Shown in pieces: positions 35,652-45,734 of a stretch of DNA of 64,000 bases. Origin of the DNA: Isoetes taiwanensis (taxonomy: Eukaryota > Streptophyta > Lycopodiopsida > Isoetales > Isoetaceae); the NCBI GenBank assembly GCA_021234155.1, contig JAJEKV010000083.1, forward strand, positions 3,190,573 through 3,254,572, in the 5' to 3' direction. A program made the position numbers and the translations under genes. The notes below the pieces were generated by a model. That model was not told the origin of the DNA, did not search any database, and saw only the letters and a list, made by a program, of their open reading frames with translations. The stretch's first letter is position 1; every line of letters starts with the position of its first letter.

Positions 35652-37719
35652 TATGACGTCCCCCAAAAATATACGTCATAAATACGTATATTTTTAGGCT
35701 TCGTCACCATACAAGCCTATCATTATAGCCTTGTACACTATAGTAAGTGGAAAAGGGAGCATGGCCAAGTTATTTGCATAACTTAGCAAACCTTAGGCTT
35801 AAGGCCATTTCTACATGACCTCAACCTAGTTGACACCCACCACATGGAAGCACCCCATTGGAGCCACGTGGCAGTGACATGGAACCCTAACCTATAAGTA
35901 CCCTAACCCTAGCCACTTTATTCTTAGCTTGGAACTGTTTTGAACACCGCTTAGTTCTGATTAGCTTCGGATCGACAGCCCTAAAGGCGATGCGGCTCAT
36001 CGAAAGGAGAAGGAATCACTGACTCATCATCAAGTCATGAAGAACCCGGGAGTTGGAGGAAGTTCATCCAGAGCAGGTATTCATAGTAGCTTCATAGGTA
36101 GATCATCTGGAACCTAGGATTCCAGATGGCCAAGTATCTTATCTTGCTAGTAGAGCTTTCCCAGATTTCCTAGTCTAGGTTTGGAACCCTAATCAATGAA
36201 CCCTAACTGTAAGTTAGATGCATGTGATTAGGCTTAGATGGATCATTATTATTTATCATGTTATGTGGACGTACGATGTTGGTTGATCTTACGTTTGCAC
36301 CTCTTCTGTATTGGGAATGGGGTAGAGGCCTAGTAGCTCTTATCTAGATGATGCTTCTAGTTTAGACCCCTTAGTCCCTATTATTATGCGGCCTGTACCT
36401 AGGAACCCATCCGGCTACGGGGGCTATAGAATGACTTAGCACCATACAACGAGGCTAGTGGCAAAGCCGAGGGAGGTCCCTGTTGAGGGCTGCTACTGAC
36501 CCATAGTGGGCTAGACCTATAGTCGGTCATTTCGTGCGGGCCGGGTATGGGTCCGACACTTCCTGGATCAATGGTGCCGCCCTGACCCTCAGGAGTTGCA
36601 GGTGTTGGCCTGGCTCTTGTTTTGGGGAGTTCAGTCGGATATGCATCATGTGTCGCCATGAACCTCTAGCCATCCATGGTACCAATAGTTTTCGGAAGGG
36701 GAGATGAAACCCTTCCTACCTCATCGGGCCGGGGAGATGCAACCCAGAGTAGTCTCGATGGGTGATACCATGAGACTACGTATCCGACAAGTTATAGTCA
36801 CCCTAGAGACCGATCTAGCCAGTCTGCAAAATATGCACAGGAGGGGCAGATGGAGTGGTCACATTAGGGTTTTTTTGAGATTAAAAAAGGGCCTTCAAAA
36901 CATGCCAACTAAGCCAAATGAAGATAAATGAACAACCAATCAGAAATCAGAGTCTGACGGGTCCAGTCATCAAAACTGTTATAACTAACTCACTGGATCA
37001 CATTTTCTAGCATAACTGTTGATAGAGAAGTCCAAATGAGCTCTCGTTTAGTGCAATAGATAGATCTCGTTGAGATCTTTCCAACCTTAGGTGCTTTGCA
37101 TATATTTTAACCACTTATGATTGTCAAAACTTAAAAAAAATGGTTTTTATTATTTTTTACTATTCTACGGGGCTAAAAGATATGCAAATCACCCAAGGTT
37201 GGAAAGATCTCAATGAGATCTATCTATTGCACCAAACAAGAGCTCATTTGGACTTTTCTATCAACACTTATGCTAGAAAATGTGATCCAGTGAGTTAGTT
37301 ATAACTGTTTTGCTGACTGGATTACCAGTTCTGTTCTTTGATTGGTAGTTCATATAGCTTAGTCAGCAATTCTTAGAAGGCCCTTTTATGATCTCAAAAA
37401 ATCCCTAATGACCCTAGCCATTGTCTATAGCCAGCCCCGCCATTGCCATATCTCGGTCTGCTCTATCTTGAGGCCCAGCTGTCAGTCTACCTACCTTATG
37501 AGTCTGAGCCTGGGTAGGAGCTCATATGTTTTACGGCATGTTGGTATCCTTGATGTATCTATAGTAGTATAGATGCGCTACCCTTTGATTGTATTATTTA
37601 GTGTTAGTGCTGACATTATGGTATGCTTCCGCTGGAGGGCCCATGCGGCCAGAGGGCTGGATGGGGGATTTCTACGAGATGTATGACCGGGCGTCGTATA
37701 TTTAGTAGAGAGTGTCACA
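35652..37719 (+). repeat. LTR-A (5' LTR)
   Basis: Begins TATGACGTCC (family TGTGACG with one change) and ends GTGTCACA. It aligns with LTR-B throughout, apart from a 549-base fold-back insertion at 36862-37410 present only here and a deletion near its 3' end (about 37630). The LTR contains AACCCTAACC words and a run of processed-leader-like sequence, but no coding frame. Confidence 0.85.
36862..37410. mobile_element. Long-armed fold-back MITE inserted in LTR-A
   Basis: Ends CATTAGGGTTTTTTTGAGAT and ATCTCAAAAAATCCCTAATG are inverted copies. The inverted similarity continues nearly to the centre (for example GTTATAACTAACTCACTGG against CCAGTGAGTTAGTTATAAC, and CTCGTTGAGATCTTTCCAACC against GGTTGGAAAGATCTCAATGAG), giving arms of roughly 250 bases. 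LTR-B and LTR-C read straight through this site, which proves insertion after the LTRs had separated. A clear target duplication is not visible. Confidence 0.9.
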
Positions 37720-37720
37720 A

Positions 37721-37734
37721 TGATATCAGAGCAA
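37721..37734 (+). other. Primer binding site after LTR-A
   Basis: TGATATCAGAGCAA starts two bases after the LTR end. One mismatch to the initiator-Met-tRNA type TGGTATCAGAGC. The same position after LTR-B has TAGTATCCAAGCAA. Confidence 0.75.
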
Positions 37735-37999
37735 TGCTCTTGGTTGACCAAGAACTAGAACTGACCATATCCCTGACTAAGTAATCTAACCAGGCCTAAT
37801 AGAGCATGGGATGGAAATTCCAGCATTGAACCTCGAAAAATGGGAGAAAATTTTTCTCCTAAGTATATAGTGGGGTCATAAAGTTAGGCTAAATTATAGA
37901 TGCAAGGAAAAAGGTAAGTCAAATTAACATTCTAGTAAGATTGGAGTGGAAATTATGCATGAGCATCAAATTTCACCCAAAATGGGTCGAAGAATCATC

Positions 38000-38284
38000 C
38001 CAATCCGAGGCCCGGGTGAAAAATGGCGCGAATTCATAATTAACACACCAAACTATTAGGAAAGATTCGAATTTTAATTATAATAAGGAAATAACTATAT
38101 AGTAGAGATATTTAATAAGGGGGGCTAATTAATAAGGGTAGTAATGGTGTGAGAATATTCCTAGCCCTAAGAGCGTCCTCCCCTTTTTAAATATCATTTT
38201 TAGGATCCCACTCTCCCTAACACACCCCAAACCTCTCTTTCTTGATCTCCAACTTAAGCTAATCCATTTCCTTGACTGTAAGAT
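38000..38284 (+). promoter_or_regulatory. Possible promoter of the H3-like frame
   Basis: Upstream of the ATG at 38285 are GGCGCGAA at 38025-38032 (an E2F-type core, common before histone genes), a TTTTTAAATATC TATA-like stretch near 38184 and a C/T-rich leader CCACTCTCCCTAACACACCC. The order is promoter-like; each element alone is weak evidence. Confidence 0.35.
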
Positions 38285-39457
38285 ATGGCTTGCACCAAAT
38301 GCACAACAAGGAAATATAGGAGCCCTAGACAGAGACCCACTATAGCGGAGATGGCATCTGGGAGTGGCAAGAAGATTCCCGAGCACCTCAGGCCTGGGAG
38401 GGAGGAGGAGGAGCATCACGATTCGTCCAGCTCCACGGACGAAACCTTCCATTCCTCCCATGAGCAGGCGCCCAGCAGCTCGTCCGGGGACACACCCAGC
38501 GGACGGGCAAAATGGTCGTGCTTAGCACGCCCTCGCCCAGCCAAGAGGAGCAGCAAACCCGCCAGGAACATCATGAGGAGGAGGAGGAGTAAGGGGGGCA
38601 GCAGTTGGAGGAAGAGTGCCATCAAGCAGAGATCAGCCCAAGCAAAAAGAAGAAAAAGGAGAAGGTGGTAGGGTGGCCGGAAGATTGGGTGGCAAGAAGG
38701 AAGAGGGAGCAAGAGAAGAAGGCCAGGAGAAGGAGATGCGGTCCAAAAGGGATCAAGACAGGCCCAGAGGAACAGTCCATATTGAAAAACCTCGTTAGGA
38801 GCAAGCAAACGAGGAGGAGGACAAGGACGAAGAGGTGGAGGAAGAAGGCGGGAACGAGGAGGAGGAGGAGCCAGAAGGGGACGTCGGGGAAACCTCTAAT
38901 CCCGACGCCCGACCATCTTATCCAAAGTGGCCCAAGCCACCTAAGGTAGTCAAGAAGCGTATATGAGAGCTGAGTTCATGCTGAAGCAGGACCACAAGTT
39001 CGAGAGGAAGAAGAAAGCATACCATCAGTACCTGAGAAGATGGAAAAGGTACAATGACTGGTATTGTAGGCGGAACGTACAAAAAGTACGTTAAAGGCGG
39101 CAGACCAAGGAATCAGCCGAAGCCGCCACTACCCCGGCCAGAACCTCCAAAGAAGGTCCACCATGGACCCAACTCCAAGCACGCCAGGGTGTTTCAGGGG
39201 ATTATGCACTTCCAACACTGCACTAATCTCCTCATCCAAAAGGCGCCGTTCGAACGGCTCCTCTGGGAAGTTATGCAGGAGTTTCAGACTGATTATAGGG
39301 TTACACCCCTAAGGTCCGATCTCTGCAAGAGGCTGTAGAGGCAGAGTTGGTACAGCTCTTCGAGGAAGCCAACCTATGTGCCATCCATGCGACGAGGGTA
39401 ACAGTAATGCCAAAGGACCTCCATTTGGCCAGGAGGATCCGAAAAGACAAGCTTTAG
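38285..39457 (+). pseudogene. Long-tailed histone H3-like gene, frameshifted
   Basis: It starts MACTKCTTRKYRSPRQRP, which aligns with the H3 tail ARTKxTARKS keeping K4 and K9. It ends with an H3 fold: FQHCTNLLIQKAPFERLLWE (alpha-N/alpha-1), [10 protein letters not shown] (loop 1), then [20 protein letters not shown] and [20 protein letters not shown] before the stop at 39455-39457. Between lie about 250 codons rich in Lys/Arg/Glu/Pro, including KKKKKEK and long Glu runs. The total of about 390 codons compares with 136 in canonical H3. The reading frame changes about five times, each time by small indels, one of them in loop 1 near 39310, so the copy is broken as it stands. The loop-1 RVTP recalls the RWTP/RWTA of plant CENH3, but loop length equals canonical H3, so centromeric identity is only a possibility. 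It lies wholly inside the LTR complex. Confidence 0.75.
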
Positions 39458-39554
39458 AAAGTTTGCAATTTTGTATAAACCATTTTGACGTAAAGTTATC
39501 AATAATAGAATTAAAATCTTCTCTTAATATTTGCTAGTTCAATTGACTTTTTAG

Positions 39555-40060
39555 GTCAAAATTGACCCACACGGATCACTCCACGCTGAAGGGTCTTGTG
39601 TCGCGAACGCAGACGCGTTTCGCGCGGAGTAATCCGAGTCCCTTCTTTGTGGCATAAATTGTCCAATTTCTGCAAGAAAAGTTGTTAGAATGTCTAGAAT
39701 TAGTTAAATTTTATATTGTATCATCTTAAATTTGTCAAAAATGTCGAAAATAAGTCTAGATCGACCCATTGGTCCTCTCAACCGATGGGCCTTTAGCGTC
39801 ATGACGCAGAAGCGTTCGTCTTGAGTAACTTGAGTCACCCATTTTTGCACTTTTACATGTTGGATTGACATAAGGTAAATTGCTAGATAGTCTAGGATTG
39901 AGCCGGGCTTGCATTTTAATATCTTATATCTCCCAAAAATGTTAAGTTTTAGTCAAAATCGACCCAGTCGGGTCATCCACGTCGATGAGCCTTAGCCCCC
40001 CAATGATGCATTTTCATTTGTCCGAAACTGAGCATGTTTGACCCAAATTTGTCCAAAATT
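39555..40060 (+). repeat. Three diverged units of about 200 bp after H3-like copy 2
   Basis: Units start near 39555, 39752 and 39953 with GTC(A/T)A(A/G)AT(T/C)GACCCA. Each continues with a GGTC/GATGGGCC-type block, a GACGCAGA(C/A)GCGTT block (units 1 and 2) and a GAGTAA-xx-GAGTCxC ending. Period is about 197-201. The matching position after H3-like copy 1 holds similar, more eroded units. Confidence 0.65.
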
Positions 40061-40202
40061 TATCTAGTAACTGCTCTATAGTGTTTCTTGATTTGTTTTG
40101 CTTAGATTTGCACTTCATGCTACCTAGTTTGGACATTTATAGCCTTAGAACATAGGTCTACCTGAGCAAGAAGTCCAGGCATGGAAACCTAGGCAGCCTT
40201 AG

Positions 40203-40322
40203 CCTATAAAAGGGACCTCATTTGACATTTTTTTCTTCACCAAGTTTGCTCTCATCCCCTCTAGGCAATTTTCCAACTCCTTTCAATCTTTCCCAATCAT
40301 TTTCCACTCCAATCTCTGCTCA
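40203..40322 (+). promoter_or_regulatory. TATA box and leader of second reading frame, copy 2
   Basis: CCTATAAAAGGGACC, a near-perfect plant TATA box, precedes a C/T-rich leader (CTTCACCAAGTTTGCTCTC ... CCAATCTCTGCTCA) and an ATG at 40323. Distance and leader wording match 24046-24165. Confidence 0.65.
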
Positions 40323-40538
40323 ATGGCCCACAAACTTTGTTGAATGGTACAACAATTGCCAATCACATCGATGAATTCAAAGAGGGAGGCCTTCCATATC
40401 TTTGATCATCTCTTTGATCTCCATGCAACTTTGACAAGAACACCCTATTATACTGATATTGTATGCCAATATGACCAAGAAATTTTTGGAAAATTAGCCT
40501 TTCCCCAAGGGGAGGCAGGTGGGTGTCAGAGTCATTAA
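40323..40538 (+). pseudogene. Second reading frame of H3-linked unit, copy 2
   Basis: ATGGCCCACAAACTTTG begins like the copy at 24166 (ATGGCTCC...). It encounters a stop after six codons. A second frame from 40344 (MVQQLPITSMNSKREAFHIF) runs to 40538 and contains LHATLTRTPYYTDIVCQYDQ, the part matching copy 1's ATL block. In another frame TIANHIDEFKEGGLPYL aligns with YNDSNHIRELK of copy 1. Family unknown; broken by frame changes. Confidence 0.4.
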
Positions 40539-40849
40539 GTCAAGCCTTAAGTGGGGGATCCAGAGTCAAAAGCTAGTTGTGGGATAGGACGAAGAACATG
40601 TCTGATTACATGAGTTGCAAGGCTCACAGGCATCAGTATGCCTCAGACATGCGGCCTTATCTGTATTCATGCACTTCAGGATCATCAACAGGGTGGGGAA
40701 GCCTTCGATTCAGCCCTTGGACCTCGCACCCCTCAACACGAAGGTAGATCGGGGGGCAAATCCACGAGATTGAGGGCCTCGAGTCACGTCTACCATGGCA
40801 CATCGTGAGGGGCACTTCAATTCAAAGAAGACTATGAGCAGGGAAGGGG

Positions 40850-41826
40850 ATGACGATCCAAGGCGAGGAGAAGCGAGGCTAGCATTAACGATGGAGAGAC
40901 GGATAGCAAGAGGCACGATGAAGATATTAGGAGGGCCAATGAACCACCTATAAGCATCACGGCCCTATCTCTGGTAGTGATTGAAGGGGAGGAGTATCTT
41001 TTTGCCAATGACATACTCCATCTCCTATCTTGCATAGAAGAGGGGCTCGGGATTTGGGACTGATTGGAGGGGCGTGAGAAGGACCTCATCGACTACTCCT
41101 ACCAAGAAGTTCCAAGAGAGGTAGCGAGCGACATTCTTATCTTTGGTGAAACGATGTCCGATATTGTGGCATCTGAGTACATAAAGCGAGATGTATCACC
41201 ACCCACCTACAGCCCGGTCATTCAAGAGAAGGAGTTTCAAGAATATCAAAGCAGGTTGTACAAACCCGAGAGAGACCCAAGCTCTAACCGACCCATTCGA
41301 GCGCGAAGCGACGGTGAAGCGGCAAAAAGGGAGGGTCAAGATCGCAGTCGGCGGGACCCCAAAACGGGAAGGCCCTTCGATACTATCTTTAAGCCAAAGC
41401 CAGATGATAGTATTCCACAAGGACTTCAGCCCACGAGGAGAGGAGTTTGTGGCACTCTTGATTGCACTTTACAAGGTTCGGCCCGATGTCAAGATGAGGG
41501 AGAACATGGATCACGTTCCTCTTCAAAAGGTCCGTGGTACTCTACAGCCTCGGCTTCCGCAGGGGTCATCTAAGGGACGCGACTCTGGCAATAGTAGCGG
41601 CTACGGCACCAATGCTCCCACACCCTCAAATGGCTCGAGCATTAGAAGGCGGATCATCCTGAAATATTCTACGCAACGTTGGCAAGGGTCTTTGACTCAA
41701 GGACGTGAAGAACTTCTTCAAGTCTATGAAGGGCTCTCGACGATAAACTCTACCCGTTCCTATGTATTAATATGTATCAAGATGTTTTCTTTAAATTTCA
41801 TGTATCATTATCGATCTTCTATATAA
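40850..41826 (+). pseudogene. Unidentified protein-coding remnants inside the LTR complex
   Basis: Two overlapping long frames on the plus strand. One (41064-41573) reads REKDLIDYSYQEVPREVASD and DILIFGETMSDIVASEYIKR, then a charged tail. The other (41191-41826) is open for 211 codons and includes EEFVALLIALYKVRPDVKMR. They appear to be one original frame split near 41400 by an indel. Upstream in the same direction, VVIEGEEYLFANDILHLLSC is interrupted by a stop. No family recognised. Position downstream of the H3-like gene and the second frame suggests it belongs to the same unit. Confidence 0.4.
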
Positions 41827-41999
41827 CATTTCAAACTTCCAATTGTATGTGGATGTTATCAACTAATATAATTCATTGTTAACTTATAAATTGAGTTTCA
41901 ACTTGATTTCTTTTATGGTTAACAAGAGTTAACATATAAAGGACATCATGATGTATAGCTTTGAATAACAACTATGAGACTAATACTTATAGCCAAGAA

Positions 42000-42583
42000 T
42001 ACCGGCTAGGGGTCCCGAGGTAAGGGCAGACGGCAACAATGGCAACCTAGGAACCTTTTCCGCCGAGAACATGACGAAGAACAAGAGATGACGACTGAAG
42101 CTATCAACAGAAGGCTAGTCCGAATGCATAACCAGATGCAACAACTAATATAGTGGGCCACGCCTTTGATATATGCACAGGATTATGGACCAGTGCCGCC
42201 TTCACCACCGAGAGGACCGGACGAAGCTCCTCAACCAGAGTAGGAAGAAGTCCATGTGCCTGAGAAGAACAGAAAAGAAGAAGTAGGAGGAGTCCAACTC
42301 CTTCTAGCTTCAGCCATAGGAAGCGAACTCGAAGAAGTTCTAAAAGTGAGTCTGACACCTCACAAGGCAGGGACAGGAACCGTAGAACAAGGAACTATCA
42401 GAAAAAAGTGGATAGTGCAATGAGTAACGTATGGAAAACCTAAAAGTTGGGTCAGTTCTCCGGGAAAGACAGGTCTGGAATGGAAGCGAAAGCTTGGTTA
42501 GACGAGATGGAGGGATTTGGGAACTCATATGGCATGAAAGATAAGGACTGTATGGTGGAAGGGATATGCCAAGTCAAATAAAC
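42000..42583 (+). pseudogene. Retrotransposon gag-like fragment (Ty3/gypsy type)
   Basis: Frames read RRLVRMHNQMQQLI, a Ser/Arg-rich middle and then FSGKDRSGMEAKAWLDEMEG, the F-x-G...A-x-AWL-x-x-ME pattern of plant Ty3/gypsy capsid domains. Several stops interrupt it. It is cut at 42584 by the short LTR-like sequence that follows. No CCHC knuckle, protease or polymerase follows. Confidence 0.6.
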
Positions 42584-42784
42584 TGTAAGGAACCTTAGGA
42601 CAAAACGAGATATATGTTTATACATGTATTTTTTCAGTATTTGTGTACGTGTCTTTTGGTTCATGTCTTTTCACATGGACAAAAGACCACAATTTTGTAT
42701 ATTTTTGTTAACTTGGAATAAGAGATGTAGTTTAGGTACTTGTGCTCTCTTCATGGATGCGTCTCTTGTTCCTTGTTCATTACA
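42584..42784 (+). repeat. Short LTR-like sequence with primer site
   Basis: 201 bases from TGTAAGGAACC to TTCATTACA (TGTAA/TTACA inverted termini), followed two bases later by CGGTATCAGAGCAA at 42787, a primer-binding-site-like match. This looks like the 5' LTR of a second retroelement lying within the larger complex. Its other LTR was not found. Confidence 0.55.
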
Positions 42785-42799
42785 TACGGTATCAGAGCA

Positions 42800-45100
42800 A
42801 TAACGATCCAAAGGTATTTTACGAAGAGGACGGAAACCATAAAACAAGGTGCGAATCTTGCTTCCATTTGCTTTATTCTAAGAACTAATTATATAAGCAT
42901 AAGCACAAGGAAGTGAGAATTAAACTGCTATAAGAAACCTTAAAGGAAAGCATAAGTACCAGGAATGGACATAAACAATAAGAATAAGAAACCCAAAATT
43001 TATGAAGAATAATAAGAAAATTCAAAGGGAATAGGAACAAAAACCCATTCTCTTCTGCAAGAAAATTCAAAGAAACCCATTCCCATTCAAGGAATCCGTT
43101 CTCTTATAAGAAAATTTGAAGGAAATAAGGGAAGAAATCCATTTTATGTATGAAAATCCAAAGGATATAAGAGAAAGGAAATCCATTTCATGCAAGAAAA
43201 TTCGAAGAAAATAAGAATAAGAAATCGGTCTTTTGGGACAAGGATTCCCGTCGCTTCTGTGAACCCCTGCAGAGGCATGCATGCTTTGGCAGATGGCGGT
43301 GCAGGTTCTGTGGCAGACAACCAAGGATTTTAGAGAAGGATGACATACCGTATTGGAACCTGTGGCAGAGCAGTCGACCATCTCATGGGGTAAACGACGC
43401 GACCTAAGGGAAGGCCGATTTGGCCGAATTGATCAAGGAAAAAGGGATTATTATTCTAAGAATAGCGTGGAAAGGAAAAGGAACTGAGCAGATTGGACCT
43501 AGAAAATACTGGCATCATCAAAAAAATTGCAGACTGCTAGAAGAATCGTCCGGATTTGACATGAATCGCCATTGCAGAAACTTGTAAAGATGAAAACAGG
43601 GTTTTGATTGGAAGAAATGGCCCTGAAGAAACCTTTGCTGCAAATTCCCTTTCGCTCCTGACCCAACAAGGTTCCGCTGGCCCTGGATCTTTTGCAAATT
43701 TCGCAAGTTCTAAATGCTAAAACTTTTGCCAAATAACTTTAAACAACTATGAATGCCGTAGATGGTTGTGAACACAAGGCACTGGGTCCAAGGGCAATTG
43801 GCCGTGCCCTGTTTCTCGAAATCAAGGCCAAAAGAGCTCCAAACCCAAGCCGACCTTTTGGGTCACCAAAGCTGCCATAGCCAAGCTAAGCCGGCTGCTA
43901 ATCCGTGAAAGCAGACCTGAACAAAGGGGTGCCGTCCTCATCTGGCGCCTGCTCTTCTACCCAAAAGACACACCCTGAAGACATACCTATGGGATTTGGT
44001 ATTTGTAGCTTTTAACACTATGGGATTTTTTTTAAATACCTTAAGACAAGTTTTGAGAGGGTAAGAACATAAAATCCATTAAGACGAGTTCCTAGAGGGA
44101 TTTTAAGATTATCTTAACAAGAAAAATTTTCCTATTCCTTAAAAAGACATATTTAAAAGGAAAATTTCTTTAAATAAGATCGTGACTATATGGTTCTTTC
44201 AAGTTAAGAACATTTCTCTAAGGAAAATTTGACATTTTTCTTGGAAAATATTAAGACCCATGGCAGTTGTCATGGTCAAGGATCTATGTTCCTTCAAGGG
44301 CCATAGAAATATGTCACGGCTGAGAGCGTTTACTTTTGCAAAATAATTTGTAAAGCATATGAGGACATTTGGGCAAGATGACATCACCCACTTTTATACA
44401 ATTTTAGAATGAAATTTAGATTGTGTTTTATTTAAGATACAAGAATTTGTGGATTGACATCATGTTAGCCACATATGAACATGATCTTTTAAATGTCAAT
44501 TCTAGAGTTGTTCGATGTGTTGAGACTCGGAGTCTTAATATTTCAACACTCTAAAAGTAAGAAGTATTCATAAAAATATGGAACCTAAGATTTATGAATA
44601 TGATGACATGACATCAAGAACCTTCGCATAAGAAATTCACACTAGCCATCTTTTTGGCAATAATATTCTGACTAACTGTCTATAGTTAGTCTATGAAATT
44701 GGTTGACGAGTCTCATGATGAGATGGTCGACTGGGTAGTGAATCTCTACTACTCTAAAACTAAGTTAAGAACACCTTTTAGATATGAAGTTGTACATAAG
44801 ATGCTTCGCGTCTTATGCGAGAGAGTGAAGGTTTGGTGATAATCATTCACTATTCTATTCTATTCTATTCTAATAGCTCCAAAGTTGAAACTTATCTTTG
44901 GACGGCAAGATTGGCCATAAGAAGATTAAGTAAACAAATAAGGTTCTAGGATCTAAGACAACCCCTAACAAGATGAAGGTGTTGAAGACTTAATCATGTT
45001 GAAGACCCTATACTTCGAATTAGTCGACTTCAACATGTCAGGTTCTTTAGCTAAGCTTTGTTATGTCTTAGTGAATGTGCAGGAAGGCGTATGTATTCTA
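42800..45100. other. Internal LTR-element sequence, nothing recognised
   Basis: AT-rich, with repeated GAAAATTCAAAG-like words (43010-43220) and an (ATTCT)n run at about 44848. No polymerase motif found on either strand. Confidence 0.45.
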
Positions 45101-45721
45101 GGCTAGTAGGGTGCATATGTGGGAATCTTGGAGTTGCACGATGATGGGATCGTTGAGACATTCCCTAGCTTAAAGCCCCAGGGGCATGAGGCACTGCAGG
45201 AGTACACGATCAAGGGGATCTTGCACAAGGTAACAACTGATCATGGGCGATGATAGGATTATCTTAAATGGTCCTTAAGCTCAAATCCTAAAGGCCGTGA
45301 ACGAGTGCAAGGTAGTAGAGGTAACATTGAGCTAGTATTTCGGCTCAAGGAAGTAGTAAGGGGGGTGGTCCGCTAAAACCACAAACTTATTAACTAAACT
45401 AATGTAATGTGCTACTTGTGCAGGCCAGTGAAGGGGAGCATGGACGAGGGAGCACATTACGAGAAGACATGAGTTATAGTTTTTCTTAGAATTAACTATG
45501 AACTCCTGATAATTGTTGTGATAATGTTAAGGATATTGTGATAAGTAACACTTGTGAAGGCTATATAATTTTGTATACGTACAAATATAGCCTATATGTA
45601 CATAATAAGTAGCTAATAGCAAGTTGATCATTTCAATAAAGTCTATATATTCATGTGTGTGACCTTGCAGGGTTAGTGCAGGTTCGTCACCTTAGCATAA
45701 TGCTGGGGATAGCGTTATCCT

Positions 45722-45734
45722 AATGGGGGGAGAA
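45722..45734 (+). other. Polypurine tract before LTR-B
   Basis: AATGGGGGGAGAA directly abuts the TGTGACG start of LTR-B, the expected site priming plus-strand DNA synthesis in LTR retroelements. Upstream, at about 45130-45270, a stretch like EYTIKGILHKVTTDHGR could be the end of a pol/chromodomain region, with low certainty. Confidence 0.75.

Noticed and set aside
38285-39457. Calling the H3-like gene a centromeric CENH3
   Set aside because: Loop 1 has RVTP-like text, but its length equals canonical H3 and the tail is atypical for both; the evidence does not decide.
38285-40600. Endogenous giant-virus origin for the H3-like unit
   Set aside because: Compact TATA-driven genes and a divergent histone made me consider it, but no viral hallmark gene (capsid, packaging ATPase, polymerase) is readable and the locus lies in an LTR element. 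Kept only as an untested alternative.
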